Shown here piece after piece: positions 1 through 12,848 of a stretch of DNA of 64,000 nt. The notes below the pieces were generated by a model. That model was not told the origin of the DNA. It made no database searches and saw only the letters and a program-made list of their open reading frames with translations. The stretch covers positions 1-64,000 of the forward strand of contig NZ_JAAAWO010000004.1 in NCBI RefSeq assembly GCF_010500895.1, written 5' to 3'. The position numbers and the translations under genes were made by a program. This DNA is from Alteromonas genovensis. GTDB lineage: Bacteria > Pseudomonadota > Gammaproteobacteria > Enterobacterales > Alteromonadaceae. Position 1 is the stretch's first letter. The number at the start of each line of letters is the position of its first letter.

Positions 1-826
<826 letters not shown>

Positions 827-877
827 CTAAGTTAAAAGTCCGACCCACAAATAGACCGGACCGAACCTTCATTTAGA

Positions 878-2980
878 TTAGATTCTAGATTCAATAATAG
901 CCCGCGCCACATTGTTAGGCGCCTCAGAATAATTGAAAAACTCCATTGAGTATGAAGCACGACCCTGCGTTTGTGAACGCAAGTCTGTCGCATACCCAAA
1001 CATTTCTGAAAGAGGCACTTTAGCACGAATCATTTTAATACCTGCTACGCCATCTTCCATACCTTCGATCATGCCGCGGCGACGATTTAAATCACCAACA
1101 ACATCACCCATCCAGTCTTCTGGAGTCGTCACTTCAACTTTCATAGTGGGTTCAAGCAACACCGGATTTGCTTCTGCGGCGCCCTTTTTGAAACCCATAG
1201 AGCCGGCGATCTTAAACGCCATTTCAGAAGAGTCAACATCGTGGTATGAACCATCAAACAAAGTAACCTTTACATCAAGTACCGGATACCCTGCAAGAAC
1301 ACCACTTCGCATCTGCTCCTGAATTCCTTTATCGACCGCTGGAATGAACTCTTTCGGAACAGTTCCACCGACGATCTCGTTCACAAATTCGTAGCCAAAG
1401 TCCTCTTCCTGAGGCTCAATGCGCAACCATACATGACCAAACTGGCCGCGGCCGCCTGACTGACGAATGAACTTCCCTTCCACCTCAACATCTTTGCGGA
1501 GGGTTTCACGATAAGCAACCTGAGGGTTACCTACGTTACATTCAACCTTAAATTCACGTTTCATACGATCAATGATGATATCAAGGTGTAATTCACCCAT
1601 CCCTGAGATGATCGTTTGTCCCGTTTCGTCATCAGTTTTCACTTTAAATGACGGATCTTCTGCAGCAAGCTTGCTAAGCGCTATGCCCATTTTTTCTTGG
1701 TCAGCTTGCGACTTAGGCTCTACTGCAATTGAAATTACCGGGTCAGGAAATTCCATACGTTCTAACGTAATGATGTTATTTGGATCGCATAGTGTGTCAC
1801 CCGTAGTGACATCTTTAAGGCCAATCGCAGCTGCGATATCGCCCGCGCGTACCTCTTTAATTTCTTCTCTGTCTTTCGCGTGCATCTGCACGATACGACC
1901 AAAGCGCTCTCGCTTGCCTTTCACAGGGTTATATACAGTATCACCTGTATTCACCACACCTGAATAACAGCGGAAAAACGTCAGCGTACCAACAAACGGA
2001 TCAGTGGCTATTTTAAACGCCAGCGCAGAAAACGGCTCTTCGTCCGTCGGATGACGTTCTGCTTCTGTTTCGTCTTTGTCGTCAAGAATACCGGTAATCG
2101 CTTTTACTTCATTTGGCGAAGGCAGGTAATGTACAACCGCGTCTAATACTGCTTGAACACCTTTGTTTTTGAAGGCACTGCCACAAGTGGCAAGAACAAT
2201 TTCGTTGTTCAGCGTACGGGTGCGTAGCCCCAATCGTATTTCTTCTTCGGTTAGCGTTTCGCCTTCCAAATACTTGTCCATTAACTCGTCAGAGGCTTCA
2301 GCCGCTGCTTCAACCATTTCAGTGCGATACTGCTCGGCTTTTTCTAAATATTCAGCCGGAATGTCTTCATAGGTAAATGTCATACCCATGTCGTCACCAT
2401 TCCAGTTGATTGATTTCATCTTAATTAAATCGATGACACCATGGAATTCTTCTTCTGCGCCCATGTTGATTTGAATCGGAACACAGTTAGCGCCTAAACG
2501 TTTGCGGATTTGACCCACAACGCGTTCAAAATCAGCACCAGCCCTGTCCATCTTATTAACGAAGACAAGGCGTGGTACTTGATATTTGTCAGCCTGTCGC
2601 CAGACTGTCTCTGATTGAGGTTCTACCCCAGAAGACCCACAGAAAACGACTACCGCTCCGTCAAGAACACGTAATGAACGTTCCACCTCGATGGTGAAGT
2701 CCACGTGTCCCGGCGTGTCAATAATATTTATTCTGTGTTGATCGAACTGTTGCTCCATACCAGACCAGAAACAGGTAGTAGCAGCAGACGTGATAGTGAT
2801 ACCACGCTCCTGCTCTTGTTCCATCCAGTCCATGGTAGCAGCACCATCGTGCACTTCACCGATTTTGTGAGACAGTCCTGTATAAAACAAGACACGCTCT
2901 GTGGTCGTGGTTTTACCCGCGTCCACGTGAGCCACAATACCAATATTGCGATAACGCTCAATCGAGGTCTTACGAGGCAT
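878..2980 (-). CDS. fusA: Elongation factor G
   Basis: EF-G is the translocation GTPase of the ribosome and also acts with RRF in recycling. The 700-residue product matches the usual bacterial length (E. coli 704). GTPase motifs are AHVDAGKT (residues 17-24), DTPGH (88-92) and NKMD (142-145). Domains II-V follow, with a C-terminus rich in the expected EF-G features (for example the GRGQFGHV segment in domain IV). The ATG at 2980 is preceded by GAGAGAG. It lies 27 nt after rpsG and 63 nt before tuf, so it is co-transcribed in the str unit. The str context marks it as the housekeeping EF-G rather than a fusA2-type paralogue. Confidence 0.97.
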   Translation of the reverse strand: MPRKTSIERYRNIGIVAHVDAGKTTTTERVLFYTGLSHKIGEVHDGAATMDWMEQEQERGITITSAATTCFWSGMEQQFDQHRINIIDTPGHVDFTIEVERSLRVLDGAVVVFCGSSGVEPQSETVWRQADKYQVPRLVFVNKMDRAGADFERVVGQIRKRLGANCVPIQINMGAEEEFHGVIDLIKMKSINWNGDDMGMTFTYEDIPAEYLEKAEQYRTEMVEAAAEASDELMDKYLEGETLTEEEIRLGLRTRTLNNEIVLATCGSAFKNKGVQAVLDAVVHYLPSPNEVKAITGILDDKDETEAERHPTDEEPFSALAFKIATDPFVGTLTFFRCYSGVVNTGDTVYNPVKGKRERFGRIVQMHAKDREEIKEVRAGDIAAAIGLKDVTTGDTLCDPNNIITLERMEFPDPVISIAVEPKSQADQEKMGIALSKLAAEDPSFKVKTDDETGQTIISGMGELHLDIIIDRMKREFKVECNVGNPQVAYRETLRKDVEVEGKFIRQSGGRGQFGHVWLRIEPQEEDFGYEFVNEIVGGTVPKEFIPAVDKGIQEQMRSGVLAGYPVLDVKVTLFDGSYHDVDSSEMAFKIAGSMGFKKGAAEANPVLLEPTMKVEVTTPEDWMGDVVGDLNRRRGMIEGMEDGVAGIKMIRAKVPLSEMFGYATDLRSQTQGRASYSMEFFNYSEAPNNVARAIIESRI

Positions 2981-3007
2981 AAATCTCTCTCAGTTATATA
3001 ACGTTGA

Positions 3008-3478
3008 TTACCAACGGTAGTGAGCAAACGCTTTGTTTGCTTCGGCCATACGGTGAACGTCTTCACGTTTCTTAACCGCTGAACCTTTATTTTCTGATGC
3101 ATCCATCATTTCAGCCGCTAGGCGCTGTGCCATAGACTTTTCGCCACGTTTACGTGCAGCATCAACCATCCAACGCATACCTAGTGCATTACGACGAACT
3201 GGACGTACTTCGACTGGAACCTGATAAGTTGAACCACCAACACGACGAGACTTAACCTCAACCGTTGGGCGGATGTTATCAAGGGCTTCTTCGAATACAT
3301 CTAGGTGTGCTTTGTTGGTTTTTTCAGCAACAATATCTAGCGCACCGTAAACGATTTTTTCAGCGACTGACTTCTTGCCGTCGAGCATTACGACATTCAT
3401 GAATTTAGCAAGCAGTTGTGAACCAAATTTTGGCTCTGGTAGGATTTTACGTTGACCTACGACTCTTCTTCTTGGCAT
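3008..3478 (-). CDS. rpsG: 30S ribosomal protein S7
   Basis: S7 is a primary 16S rRNA binding protein that nucleates assembly of the 30S head and contacts tRNA in the E site. The product has 156 residues, starts [20 protein letters not shown] and ends with the conserved [11 protein letters not shown]. It sits between rpsL (75 nt upstream) and fusA (27 nt downstream). In E. coli S7 represses its own operon by binding the rpsL-rpsG intercistronic RNA. The 75-nt spacer here is long enough for such a site, but I did not identify one. Nothing is unusual in the coding sequence. Confidence 0.97.
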   Translation of the reverse strand: MPRRRVVGQRKILPEPKFGSQLLAKFMNVVMLDGKKSVAEKIVYGALDIVAEKTNKAHLDVFEEALDNIRPTVEVKSRRVGGSTYQVPVEVRPVRRNALGMRWMVDAARKRGEKSMAQRLAAEMMDASENKGSAVKKREDVHRMAEANKAFAHYRW

Positions 3479-3553
3479 TTTCTATTCTCCGTATGAATTC
3501 AGGGAATACCCAAAACTCTTAAACTTCAGTTTGGCCTTACTAACGGAGAACCG

Positions 3554-3928
3554 TTAAGACTTAGGCCTTTTCGCGCCGTACTTAGAACGGGCTTGTCTAC
3601 GATCGTTTACACCTGCGCAGTCCAATGTACCGCGAACTGTGTGATAACGAACACCTGGTAAGTCTTTAACACGACCACCACGGATAAGTACTACACTGTG
3701 CTCTTGTAGGTTGTGACCTTCACCACCGATGTATGAAGAAACTTCAAAACCGTTAGTTAGACGTACACGACATACTTTACGTAGTGCAGAGTTTGGTTTC
3801 TTTGGCGTAGTTGTATATACACGAGTACATACACCACGTCTCTGTGGACAAGCTTGCAGTGCAGCTACGTTGCTTTTTTCAACGGGCTTTCTGCGTGGCT
3901 TGCGCACTAACTGGTTAACTGTTGCCAT
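3554..3928 (-). CDS. rpsL: 30S ribosomal protein S12
   Basis: S12 lies at the decoding centre and affects translational accuracy. The 124-residue product is nearly identical to E. coli S12. Lys43 (in TTTPKKPNS) and Lys88 (in GGRVKDLPG) are both the wild-type residues, so the known streptomycin-resistance substitutions at these two positions are absent. Asp89, the residue that RimO methylthiolates in E. coli, is also present. It is the first gene of the str unit. Its ATG is preceded by CAGGAG and by a leader of about 180 nt with several stem-loops, downstream of a strong promoter. Confidence 0.98.
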   Translation of the reverse strand: MATVNQLVRKPRRKPVEKSNVAALQACPQRRGVCTRVYTTTPKKPNSALRKVCRVRLTNGFEVSSYIGGEGHNLQEHSVVLIRGGRVKDLPGVRYHTVRGTLDCAGVNDRRQARSKYGAKRPKS

Positions 3929-3957
3929 TAACTAGCTCCTGATTAAAAACTACGAAA

Positions 3958-4045
3958 ACCCAATCACTGTGATTGGGTCCATATAATGCGACTTTTCAAT
4001 TCGTCGCCCTGTTTGCGGTAAATATTGTGCTCGTCAATATTTACC
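3958..4045 (-). promoter_or_regulatory. Structured 5' leader of the rpsL-rpsG-fusA-tuf unit
   Basis: Between the predicted transcription start (about 4108) and the rpsL ATG, the minus-strand RNA can form three hairpins. The first has a perfect 11-bp stem GGTAAATATTG/CAATATTTACC (4017-4027 with 4035-4045, 7-nt loop). The second has a 5-bp stem GCGAC/GTCGC (3988-3992 with 4003-4007). The third has a 9-bp stem ACCCAATCA/TGATTGGGT (3958-3978, 3-nt loop) followed by UUU. The last U-run is short, so it is at best a weak terminator. I do not recognise the leader as a known family. Regulation of the str unit through it is inference. Confidence 0.55.
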
Positions 4046-4057
4046 AGGCTCTGATAC

Positions 4058-4113
4058 AAAAAACCGCGACCGTTTATCGAGCCTTTTCGGGGCTATCCAA
4101 AATCGGGTCGCGG
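4058..4113 (-). terminator. Rho-independent terminator downstream of rpoC
   Basis: On the minus strand the arms CCGCGACC (4113-4106) and GGTCGCGG (4071-4064) pair perfectly over 8 bp, enclose a small inner AGCC/GGCT stem, and are followed at once by six T residues (4063-4058). This is a good intrinsic terminator for transcripts reading through from rpoC. Its 5' arm overlaps the transcription start region of the promoter at 4115-4143. Confidence 0.75.
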
Positions 4114-4114
4114 A

Positions 4115-4143
4115 ATATTAATGATCATCGCCCTGACTGTCAA
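4115..4143 (-). promoter_or_regulatory. Sigma70-type promoter for rpsL-rpsG-fusA-tuf
   Basis: On the minus strand a consensus -35 box TTGACA (4143-4138) lies 17 bp from a -10 box TAATAT (4120-4115). The expected start is near 4108, about 180 nt before the rpsL ATG. The hexamers and spacing are close to ideal. It separates the str unit from the rpoBC unit. Confidence 0.75.
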
Positions 4144-4204
4144 GCTGTACAAACTCTAAGCACTTAATATTCTTAAAATCTGTCAGCCTAAGCTGCCATT
4201 ATGT

Positions 4205-4228
4205 TAGGAGTACGTTAACGCACTCCTA
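4205..4228 (-). other. Stem-loop just after the rpoC stop codon
   Basis: The minus-strand RNA UAGGAGUGCG-UUAA-CGUACUCCUA forms a 10-bp stem with one G-U pair and a four-base loop, 11 nt after the rpoC stop codon. There is no U-tract after it, so it is not an intrinsic terminator on its own. It may protect the rpoBC 3' end or be a processing site. Confidence 0.5.
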
Positions 4229-4238
4229 TGATCATGCC

Positions 4239-7200
4239 TTATTCGGCCGAATCGTCGTCTGCACCAGCGTTAAGCGCTTCGGTCAATGCCTGTTCTGCAT
4301 CTGCTGCAGATACTGACATTTCTTCGATTTGCTCTTTGCGCTGTTGAGCACGGCGTTCATGGTATGCGAAACCCGTACCTGCTGGAATAAGTCGTCCAAC
4401 AATTACGTTCTCTTTCAGGCCGCGAAGGTCATCTTCTTTACCTTGAACCGCTGCTTCAGTCAGTACGCGCGTTGTTTCCTGGAACGATGCCGCTGAGATA
4501 AATGACTCAGTAGACAGTGACGCTTTAGTGATACCAAGTAGTTGTGTTTCGTACTGTGCTGGTATCTTACCGTGTTTTTCAATTTCACGGTTTGCTACTT
4601 TCACGTTAGAAACTTCTACTTGCTCACCTTCTAGGAACTGCGTGTCGCCTGCATGAGTAATCACGCACTTACGCAACATCTGACGAATAACAACTTCGAT
4701 GTGCTTATCGTTAATTTTTACACCCTGTAGACGGTAAACTTCTTGAACTTCGTTCACGATGTAGTTTGCTACATGGGAAATACCACGAAGGCGCAATATG
4801 TCGTGTGGAGATTCTGGACCATCGGCAATAACTTCGCCTTTTTCCACTTTCTCACCTTCGAACACATTAAGCTGACGCCATTTCGGAATCATCTCTTCGT
4901 ATGCATCACCTTCAGCAGGTGTAATCACTAAGCGCTTCTTACCTTTAGTCTCTTTACCGAAACCGATAGTACCTGAGATTTCCGCTAGGATAGCAGGCTC
5001 TTTAGGCTTACGTGCTTCGAACAAGTCAGCGACTCGTGGTAGACCACCCGTGATGTCACGAGTCTTCGAGCTTTCCTGAGGTATACGCGCTAGCACGTCA
5101 CCTTCGTTAGCTACTTTGCCTTCTTTTGCTTCAATGGTTGTGAAGCTTGGAAGACGAATCTCTTGAAGACCGAACTCATCACTTTCAAGGATTAGCTTAG
5201 GCTCTTTGGCGTTTGCTTTTGTTAAATCTTTAACAACGATACGCGTTAGACCAGTAAGCTCATCTTGCTGCATTTCTGTGTTAGTGTCGTCGATGTCCGC
5301 GAAGCTAATCTTAGCTGCACGTTCAGTAACGATTGGGTGACTATGCGGGTCCCAGTTAGCAACAACGTCGCCAGCTGCAATCTTCGCACCGTCATCAACA
5401 CTCAATACTGCACCGTATGGCACTTTATAGCGTTCTTTCTCACGGCCTTGCTCATCGATAACAGTAAGTTCTGTTGAACGAGACACAATAACCATTTTGC
5501 CATCAGAGTTACGTACAGATTTTTCGTTGTGTAGCTTAAGGCTACCCGCCGTTTTAACCTGAACGCTGTTCTCAGCAGACGCTCGAGATGCCGCACCACC
5601 AATGTGGAACGTACGCATGGTAAGCTGTGTACCAGGTTCACCGATTGACTGTGCTGCAATTACACCAACAGATTCACCGCTGCCTACCATGTGTCCGCGA
5701 GCAAGGTCACGACCGTAACAGTTAGCACATACACCGAAGTCGTTATCACAGGTGATAACCGAGCGTACTTGGATTTGGTCAACAGAGTTGGCTTCAAGCA
5801 TGTCTACTAGCGCTTCGTCTAGCAGTACATTACGCTCGACCAATACTTCGCTAGTACCTGGCTTAACTACGTCTTCTGCTACCACACGACCTAGTACACG
5901 TTCGCGAAGTGGTTCAACAACGTCGCCACCTTCGATTAGTGGTGTCATGGAAACGCTACCGAACGTGCCACAGTCATCGTTAGTGATAACCAAATCTTGC
6001 GCAACGTCTACAAGACGACGAGTTAGGTAACCCGAGTTCGCTGTCTTAAGTGCTGTATCGGCTAGACCTTTACGCGCACCGTGCGTTGAGATGAAGTACT
6101 GAAGTACGTTCAGACCTTCACGGAAGTTTGCCGTGATTGGGGTCTCGATGATTGAACCATCTGGTTTAGCCATCAGACCACGCATACCAGCTAACTGACG
6201 AATCTGAGCGGCACTACCACGAGCACCCGAGTCGGCCATCATGTAAACAGAGTTAAATGATGATTGCTCTTCTTCTTCGCCATCGCGGTTAATTACGATG
6301 TCAGTCTTAAGGTTGTCCATCATGGCCTTAGCAACTTTTTCGTTGGCATTTGACCAGATATCGATAACTTTATTGTAACGCTCACCGGCTGTTACAAGAC
6401 CGTTTTGGAACTGTTCCTGAATTTCGATAACTTCAGCTTCTGCTGCGTCAACGATTTCTTTCTTCGCTTCAGGAATTACCATGTCATCAATACCAACAGA
6501 CGCACCCGCGATCATCGCGTAGTGGAAACCGGTATACATGATTTGGTCAGCTGCAATAACAGTATCTTTTAGACCAAGCGTACGGTAGCAGGCATTCAAT
6601 AGTTTTGAAATTTGCTTCTTACCCATAGCCTGGTTGATGATTTCAAACGGAAGACCCTTTGGAAGGATCAGTGAGAAAATGGCACGACCAACCGTAGTTT
6701 GGGTCAGTGTTACTTTCTCTGTCTTGTTGCCGTTTTCATCAATGTCGTATTCAGTAATACGTACTTTAACGCGAGAATGAAGCTCAGCATTACCTGTACG
6801 GTATGCTTTTTCTGCTTCGTTAGGGCTGGTAAATACCATGCCTTCGCCTAAGCCGTTTACTTTGTCACGCGTAAGGTAATAAAGACCCAATACAACGTCC
6901 TGTGAAGGAACGATAATCGGCTCACCGTTTGCAGGTGACAAGATGTTGTTCGTCGACATCATTAGTGCACGAGCTTCAAGCTGTGCTTCGATAGTCAACG
7001 GAACGTGTACCGCCATTTGGTCACCATCGAAGTCGGCGTTATACGCCGCACACACTAGCGGGTGAAGCTGAATCGCTTTACCTTCGATTAGTGTTGGTTC
7101 GAATGCTTGAATACCCAAACGGTGAAGTGTAGGTGCACGGTTAAGCAAAACAGGGTGTTCGCGGATAACGTCATCTAGTACGTCCCAAACCTCTGGAGCT

Positions 7201-8411
7201 TCGCGCTCTACTAACTTCTTAGCAGCTTTGATAGTTGTTGCAAGACCGCGACCTTCAAGCTTACCGTAAATAAACGGTTTAAATAGCTCAAGTGCCATCT
7301 TCTTAGGAAGACCACACTGGTGAAGACGAAGTGTTGGACCAACAGTAATTACAGAACGACCAGAGTAGTCAACACGCTTACCAAGAAGGTTTTGACGGAA
7401 ACGACCCTGTTTACCTTTGATCATGTCTGCAAGCGACTTAAGTGGACGCTTGTTAGAACCGGTAATCGCACGACCACGACGTCCGTTATCTAGAAGTGCA
7501 TCAACAGACTCTTGTAACATACGCTTTTCGTTGCGCACGATAATGTCTGGAGCAGCAAGGTCTAGAAGACGCTTAAGACGGTTGTTACGGTTAATAACAC
7601 GACGGTATAAATCGTTCAGGTCAGACGTAGCGAAACGTCCACCGTCTAGTGGTACTAGAGGGCGAAGATCGGGTGGCAATACTGGAAGTACTGTCATGAT
7701 CATCCACTCTGGCTTGTTGCCAGACTGTTGGAACGATTCAAGCAACTTAAGACGCTTCGTAATTTTCTTACGCTTTGTCTCAGAGTTGATTGAAGGTAAT
7801 TCTTCACGCATTGCTGCAACGTCGGCATCAACGTCAAGTACAGTTAACAGATCGAATACTGCTTCTGCACCCATTTTCGCGTCGAACTCGTCGCCGTGCT
7901 CTTCTAACGAATCAAGGTAATCTTCTTCGTTTAGTAACTGGCCGCGCTCTAATGTCGTCATACCTGGTTCTGTTACCACGTATGATTCAAAATAAAGCAC
8001 GCGCTCAATGTCACGTAGCGTCATATCAAGCATTAAGCCGATACGAGACGGCAGTGACTTAAGGAACCAGATGTGTGCTACTGGACTTGCTAGCTCGATG
8101 TGGCCCATACGCTCACGACGAACTTTAGTCAGTGTAACTTCAACGCCACACTTTTCACAGATAACACCACGGTGCTTAAGGCGCTTGTACTTACCGCACA
8201 AACACTCGTAATCTTTAACAGGGCCAAAGATACGGGCACAAAATAAACCGTCACGCTCAGGCTTGAACGTACGATAGTTGATAGTCTCAGGCTTCTTCAC
8301 TTCACCAAAAGACCATGAACGGATCATGTCAGGTGAAGAAAGGCCGATTCGAATATTATCGAATTCTTCGGCCTTATGCTGTTGCTTTAGAAACTTTAAT
8401 AAGTCTTTCAC
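4239..8411 (-). CDS. rpoC: DNA-directed RNA polymerase subunit beta'
   Basis: This is the largest RNA polymerase subunit and it carries the active-site magnesium. The product is 1390 residues (E. coli 1407). The N-terminal zinc ligands are Cys70, 72, 85 and 88 (ECLCGKY...ICEKCG). The catalytic NADFDGD motif is at residues 458-464, the same numbering as E. coli. The second zinc site is visible as DCGTFG and, further on, [13 protein letters not shown]. The C-terminus is acidic with several Asp and Glu residues. It follows rpoB by 81 nt, which hold a GC-rich hairpin, and is presumably co-transcribed with it. Confidence 0.98.
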   Translation of the reverse strand: MKDLLKFLKQQHKAEEFDNIRIGLSSPDMIRSWSFGEVKKPETINYRTFKPERDGLFCARIFGPVKDYECLCGKYKRLKHRGVICEKCGVEVTLTKVRRERMGHIELASPVAHIWFLKSLPSRIGLMLDMTLRDIERVLYFESYVVTEPGMTTLERGQLLNEEDYLDSLEEHGDEFDAKMGAEAVFDLLTVLDVDADVAAMREELPSINSETKRKKITKRLKLLESFQQSGNKPEWMIMTVLPVLPPDLRPLVPLDGGRFATSDLNDLYRRVINRNNRLKRLLDLAAPDIIVRNEKRMLQESVDALLDNGRRGRAITGSNKRPLKSLADMIKGKQGRFRQNLLGKRVDYSGRSVITVGPTLRLHQCGLPKKMALELFKPFIYGKLEGRGLATTIKAAKKLVEREAPEVWDVLDDVIREHPVLLNRAPTLHRLGIQAFEPTLIEGKAIQLHPLVCAAYNADFDGDQMAVHVPLTIEAQLEARALMMSTNNILSPANGEPIIVPSQDVVLGLYYLTRDKVNGLGEGMVFTSPNEAEKAYRTGNAELHSRVKVRITEYDIDENGNKTEKVTLTQTTVGRAIFSLILPKGLPFEIINQAMGKKQISKLLNACYRTLGLKDTVIAADQIMYTGFHYAMIAGASVGIDDMVIPEAKKEIVDAAEAEVIEIQEQFQNGLVTAGERYNKVIDIWSNANEKVAKAMMDNLKTDIVINRDGEEEEQSSFNSVYMMADSGARGSAAQIRQLAGMRGLMAKPDGSIIETPITANFREGLNVLQYFISTHGARKGLADTALKTANSGYLTRRLVDVAQDLVITNDDCGTFGSVSMTPLIEGGDVVEPLRERVLGRVVAEDVVKPGTSEVLVERNVLLDEALVDMLEANSVDQIQVRSVITCDNDFGVCANCYGRDLARGHMVGSGESVGVIAAQSIGEPGTQLTMRTFHIGGAASRASAENSVQVKTAGSLKLHNEKSVRNSDGKMVIVSRSTELTVIDEQGREKERYKVPYGAVLSVDDGAKIAAGDVVANWDPHSHPIVTERAAKISFADIDDTNTEMQQDELTGLTRIVVKDLTKANAKEPKLILESDEFGLQEIRLPSFTTIEAKEGKVANEGDVLARIPQESSKTRDITGGLPRVADLFEARKPKEPAILAEISGTIGFGKETKGKKRLVITPAEGDAYEEMIPKWRQLNVFEGEKVEKGEVIADGPESPHDILRLRGISHVANYIVNEVQEVYRLQGVKINDKHIEVVIRQMLRKCVITHAGDTQFLEGEQVEVSNVKVANREIEKHGKIPAQYETQLLGITKASLSTESFISAASFQETTRVLTEAAVQGKEDDLRGLKENVIVGRLIPAGTGFAYHERRAQQRKEQIEEMSVSAADAEQALTEALNAGADDDSAE

Positions 8412-8442
8412 ATTACTCTCCCAGCGGAGTCAGTCTCTAGAA

Positions 8443-8460
8443 CCCGGCGCAAGCGCCGGG
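8443..8460 (-). other. GC-rich hairpin in the rpoB-rpoC spacer
   Basis: CCCGGCGC and GCGCCGGG form a perfect 8-bp stem with a 2-nt centre (effectively CCCGGCG/CGCCGGG with a 4-nt loop). The minus-strand sequence after it is TTCTAGAG, so there is no U-tract and rpoC readthrough should be efficient. A role in RNA processing or stability is inference. Confidence 0.5.
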
Positions 8461-8492
8461 CCATCTCATAACATTACGCGGCAATTGCCGTA

Positions 8493-11400
8493 TTACTTTT
8501 CTTCAAGCTCGATGTTGATACCCAACGAGCGAATTTCTTTAAGCAATACGTTGAAGGATTCTGGCATGCCAGGCTCCATTCTGTGGTCGCCATCGACGAT
8601 GTTCTTGTACATTTTGGTACGACCGTTAACGTCATCCGACTTAACAGTAAGCATTTCCTGAAGGGTATATGCAGCACCGTATGCTTCAAGTGCCCATACT
8701 TCCATCTCACCGAAGCGCTGGCCACCAAACTGTGCTTTACCACCAAGAGGTTGCTGTGTAACAAGGCTGTAAGAACCAGTAGAACGAGCGTGCATCTTAT
8801 CGTCTACCAAGTGGTTCAGTTTCAGCATGTACATGTAACCAACCGTAACAGGTCGCTCGAACGAGTTACCAGTACGACCGTCGAACAAGGTAATCTGACC
8901 GCTTTCTGGAATATCAGCAAGCTTCAACATTTCCTTGATTTCAGATTCGCGAGCACCGTCGAATACAGGCGTAGCAATTGGTACACCTTTACGAAGGTTT
9001 TCAGCTAAACGACGAACTTCATGATCTGTGAAGCTATCAATGTCTACTTCCTGGTGATTTTCACCCAGTTCGTACACTTGCTTCAAGAAATCACGCATCT
9101 CGGCAAGCTCTCGCTGCTCTTTAATCATGCGGTCAATTTTAACCCCAAGACCATGAGCAGCCATGCCCAAGTGAGTCTCAAGAATCTGACCGATGTTCAT
9201 ACGAGATGGTACACCAAGAGGGTTAAGTACGATGTCTACCGGCGTGCCGTTTTCATCGTATGGCATATCTTCTACTGGTTGAATCGTAGAGATAACACCC
9301 TTGTTACCGTGACGTCCCGCCATTTTGTCACCCGGTTGGATGTGACGTTTAACCGCTAGGTAAACTTTAACAATCTTAAGTACACCAGGCGCTAAGTCAT
9401 CGCCTTGCGTTATCTTACGACGCTTAGTTTCAAACTTCTTATCGAAGTCAGCTTTGATCTCAGCATGCTGTTCAGCAATTTGGTCTAGCTCTAACTGTAC
9501 GTCTTCGCTGTTAAGTGCAATTTCAAACCATTTTTCACGTGGCAGGCTGTCAAGCTTAGCTTGTTCAACATCGGCGCGCGTTAGTGCAGTTTGAGCACGT
9601 GCAAAAATGCCATCCGCAAGGATTTCAAATTCGTCAGTAAGATCTTTCTTAACTTGACGAAGCTGCATATCTTCAATTTCAAGCGCACGTTTGTCTTTCT
9701 CTACGCCGTCACGAGTAAAGACTTGAACGTCGATAACCGTACCGTGAACAGAGTTAGGCACACGTAGTGACGTATCTTTTACGTCAGACGCTTTTTCACC
9801 AAAGATGGCTCTTAAAAGTTTCTCTTCCGGCGTAAGCTGAGTTTCACCTTTTGGTGTCACTTTACCTACAAGAATGTCGCCGCCTTTCACTTCTGCACCG
9901 ATGTAAACAACACCTGATTCATCAAGCTTGCTCAATGCAGACTCACCCACGTTTGGAATATCAGAAGAAATTTCTTCTGGACCAAGCTTGGTGTCACGAG
10001 CAATACAGCTAAGCTCTTGAATGTGAATAGTAGTAAAGCGGTCTTCCTGCGCTACACGCTCAGAAATAAGGATTGAATCCTCAAAGTTGTAACCATTCCA
10101 CGGCATGAATGCGATACGCATGTTCTGACCAAGTGCAAGGTCACCAAGGTCTGTCGAAGGACCATCGGCTAGCACGTCACCAGTAACAATTGGGTCACCA
10201 ACACTACAAGTAGGTCGTTGATTGATACAGGTGTTCTGGTTAGAACGGGTATATTTGGTCAGGTTGTAGATGTCGATACCTGCTTCACCTGGAAGCATTT
10301 CGTCTTCAGCTACTTTGATTACGATGCGACTTGCATCTACGTAATCTACCGTACCACCGCGCTTAGCAACTACCGTTACGCCAGAGTCAACGGCGATAGT
10401 TCTTTCCATACCTGTACCCACTAACGGCTTATCCGCGCGTAGTGTTGGAACAGCCTGACGTTGCATGTTGGCACCCATAAGTGCACGGTTTGCATCATCG
10501 TGTTCAAGGAATGGAATAATGCTTGCTGCAATTGAAACGATTTGCTGTGGAGAAACATCCATGTATTTGATGTCTTCTTTAGGCATCAACGTTGTTTCAC
10601 CACGGTGACGACATGGAATAAGGTCGTCTACCAGTTCACCAGCTTCAGTCAACGCGACATTGGCCTGAGCGATAGCGAATTGGCCTTCTTCAATCGCAGA
10701 TAAATAATCGATTTCTTCGCCTACCACGCCATCAACTATGCGACGGAAAGGTGTTTCAAGGAAACCAAAATCATTTGTGCGCGCAAAGCTCGCCAATGAG
10801 TTAATTAGACCGATGTTTGGACCTTCAGGTGTTTCGATTGGACATAGACGACCGTAGTGAGTCGGGTGTACGTCTCGAACCTCAAAGCCTGCGCGTTCAC
10901 GAGTAAGACCGCCCGGACCTAATGCAGAAATACGACGCTTGTGCGTTACTTCTGATAATGGGTTGTTTTGGTCCATGAACTGAGACAACTGCGACGACCC
11001 GAAGAACTCTTTAACGGCAGCCGAAATAGGCTTAGCGTTAATAAGATCTTGTGGCATAACGTTGTCCAAGTCACCAAGACTTAGGCGTTCTTTTACAGCG
11101 CGTTCTACACGAACTAAACCAACACGGAATTGGTTTTCTGCCATTTCACCAACCGAACGAATACGACGGTTACCAAGGTGATCGATATCATCAACTTCGT
11201 CTTTACCGTCACGTATGGTGATTAGCTGCTTCATTACAGAAACGATGTCTTCTTTGGCTAGCGTACCAGAACCAATTAGTTCTTCACGGCCTAGGCGACG
11301 GTTAAACTTCATACGACCAACAGAAGAAAGGTCGTAACGTTCTTCAGAGAAGAACAAGTTTTCAAATAACGTTTCTGCAGCGTCTTTCGTTGGCGGCTCA

Positions 11401-12521
11401 CCAGGACGCATCATACGATAAATCTCAACAAGCGCTTCTAGGCGGTTTGTCGAAGAATCAATACGCAGCGTATCTGAAATGTATGAACCGTGATCAAGTT
11501 CGTTGATGTAAAGCGTTTCGAATTCTTTTATGCCGGCTTGACTAAGCTCAGCTAAATTCTCAAGTGCAAGCTCATCGTTTGCACTTACAATGACTTCACC
11601 GGTGTCTTCGTTCACATAAGTGGCAGCAAATACACGACCGATTAGATAATCAGCAGGTACTTCCAGCTCTGTTAAACCAGACTTCTCTAATGCACGAGTG
11701 TGACGGGCAGAGATACGACGGCCAGTTTCAACAACCACATTGCCATCGCCATCGATGATATCGAAAGCAGCCGTTTCACCACGAAGGCGATCAGGTTTCA
11801 CTTCCATCATCAGACGGTCTTTGTCGATGCGAACGTTAACTTTTTCGAAGAAAGTATCTAAAATTTCTTCTGACGTCATTTCCAATGCACGCAAGATAAT
11901 TGTTGCAGGTAATTTACGACGACGGTCGATACGCACAAACAGATTATCTTTAGGGTCAAACTCAAAGTCTAACCAAGAGCCACGGTATGGAATGACACGT
12001 GCATTATAAAGCACTTTTCCAGACGAGTGAGTCTTGCCTTTATCGTGATCGAAAAACACACCAGGTGAGCGGTGTAGCTGTGACACTATTACACGCTCTG
12101 TACCATTGATAACGAACGTTCCGTTCTCTGTCATCAATGGGATTTCTCCCATGTACACTTCTTGTTCTTTAATATCTTTTACGGTACCTGGGGCTGCGTC
12201 TTTGTCAAACAATACTAACCGTAGTTTTACTCTTAACGGAGCAGAGAAAGTTACGCCGCGAATTTGACATTCTTTAACGTCAAAAACTGGCTCTCCCAGG
12301 CGGTAGCTTACATATTGAAGCTCTGAATTACCTGAGTAACTTTTAATTGGAAAAACGGAACGAAATGCTGCTTCCAAGCCGTATTGAGCATCGGCGTCGA
12401 TCTCAATAAACTTTTTGAAAGAATCAAGCTGAATTGAAAGAAGGTATGGAATTTCCAATACCTGTGGGCGTTTGCCAAAATCCTTACGGATACGTTTCTT
12501 TTCGCTATAAGAGTAAACCAT
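8493..12521 (-). CDS. rpoB: DNA-directed RNA polymerase subunit beta
   Basis: This is the second-largest RNA polymerase subunit and holds the rifampicin pocket. The product has 1342 residues, the same as E. coli, and begins [19 protein letters not shown]. The rifampicin cluster reads [19 protein letters not shown] followed by [13 protein letters not shown]. By my count Gln514, Asp517, His527 and Ser532 correspond to E. coli 513, 516, 526 and 531, and all are wild type. It lies 327 nt downstream of rplL across an attenuator hairpin and ends 81 nt before rpoC. Confidence 0.98.
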   Translation of the reverse strand: MVYSYSEKKRIRKDFGKRPQVLEIPYLLSIQLDSFKKFIEIDADAQYGLEAAFRSVFPIKSYSGNSELQYVSYRLGEPVFDVKECQIRGVTFSAPLRVKLRLVLFDKDAAPGTVKDIKEQEVYMGEIPLMTENGTFVINGTERVIVSQLHRSPGVFFDHDKGKTHSSGKVLYNARVIPYRGSWLDFEFDPKDNLFVRIDRRRKLPATIILRALEMTSEEILDTFFEKVNVRIDKDRLMMEVKPDRLRGETAAFDIIDGDGNVVVETGRRISARHTRALEKSGLTELEVPADYLIGRVFAATYVNEDTGEVIVSANDELALENLAELSQAGIKEFETLYINELDHGSYISDTLRIDSSTNRLEALVEIYRMMRPGEPPTKDAAETLFENLFFSEERYDLSSVGRMKFNRRLGREELIGSGTLAKEDIVSVMKQLITIRDGKDEVDDIDHLGNRRIRSVGEMAENQFRVGLVRVERAVKERLSLGDLDNVMPQDLINAKPISAAVKEFFGSSQLSQFMDQNNPLSEVTHKRRISALGPGGLTRERAGFEVRDVHPTHYGRLCPIETPEGPNIGLINSLASFARTNDFGFLETPFRRIVDGVVGEEIDYLSAIEEGQFAIAQANVALTEAGELVDDLIPCRHRGETTLMPKEDIKYMDVSPQQIVSIAASIIPFLEHDDANRALMGANMQRQAVPTLRADKPLVGTGMERTIAVDSGVTVVAKRGGTVDYVDASRIVIKVAEDEMLPGEAGIDIYNLTKYTRSNQNTCINQRPTCSVGDPIVTGDVLADGPSTDLGDLALGQNMRIAFMPWNGYNFEDSILISERVAQEDRFTTIHIQELSCIARDTKLGPEEISSDIPNVGESALSKLDESGVVYIGAEVKGGDILVGKVTPKGETQLTPEEKLLRAIFGEKASDVKDTSLRVPNSVHGTVIDVQVFTRDGVEKDKRALEIEDMQLRQVKKDLTDEFEILADGIFARAQTALTRADVEQAKLDSLPREKWFEIALNSEDVQLELDQIAEQHAEIKADFDKKFETKRRKITQGDDLAPGVLKIVKVYLAVKRHIQPGDKMAGRHGNKGVISTIQPVEDMPYDENGTPVDIVLNPLGVPSRMNIGQILETHLGMAAHGLGVKIDRMIKEQRELAEMRDFLKQVYELGENHQEVDIDSFTDHEVRRLAENLRKGVPIATPVFDGARESEIKEMLKLADIPESGQITLFDGRTGNSFERPVTVGYMYMLKLNHLVDDKMHARSTGSYSLVTQQPLGGKAQFGGQRFGEMEVWALEAYGAAYTLQEMLTVKSDDVNGRTKMYKNIVDGDHRMEPGMPESFNVLLKEIRSLGINIELEEK

Positions 12522-12780
12522 GGGTTCCTCAGCCTGCTGATTTATGACCCAACCTGCTGCTAAATGCTTTAAAACGCGTGCTATGGGCTAAAAGCTGCGT
12601 TTCAAATGGCGCAATAAGCAACAAACTTCCACAACCCTAATTCGGGCAAGTTAACCAGCATACAACAATTTTTAACCAATTATTAGTTAAGTTGTTGGAT
12701 TTTTATGCTTTTTAATGGTCTTGTCCGAATTGCGCTTAACACAGTGTAGTCTAGGGTTATATTCTACACATTATACAGCG
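12522..12780 (-). other. rplL-rpoB spacer, rpoB leader side
   Basis: This is the rpoB-proximal part of the 327-nt spacer between rplL and rpoB. It is AT-rich around 12661-12720 and contains an imperfect inverted repeat there (CAACAA ... TTGTTG flanking TTAAC/GTTAA). I see no convincing promoter or open reading frame. Most rpoB transcription probably comes through the attenuator from the ribosomal protein genes. Confidence 0.5.
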
Positions 12781-12815
12781 CAAAAAGGCTGGTGGTTTAA
12801 AAAACCACCAGCCTT
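12781..12815 (-). terminator. rplL-rpoB attenuator hairpin
   Basis: The arms AAGGCTGGTGGTTT and AAACCACCAGCCTT (12785-12798 with 12802-12815) form a perfect 14-bp stem with a 3-nt loop. On the minus strand the stem is followed by T residues, starting 34 nt after the rplL stop. In E. coli a hairpin at the same place terminates most transcripts and sets the ratio of ribosomal protein to polymerase subunits. The same role is likely here. Confidence 0.8.
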
Positions 12816-12848
12816 GCCGTCTCAGGCAAATAATCTGATTAAATCAGA

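Noticed and set aside
3973..4167. 64-codon plus-strand frame in the rpoC-rpsL gap
   Set aside because: It covers the promoter, terminator and leader structures of the opposite strand; no ribosome binding site.
8493..12521. Rifampicin resistance allele in rpoB
   Set aside because: The resistance cluster is wild type at the positions equivalent to E. coli 513, 516, 526 and 531.
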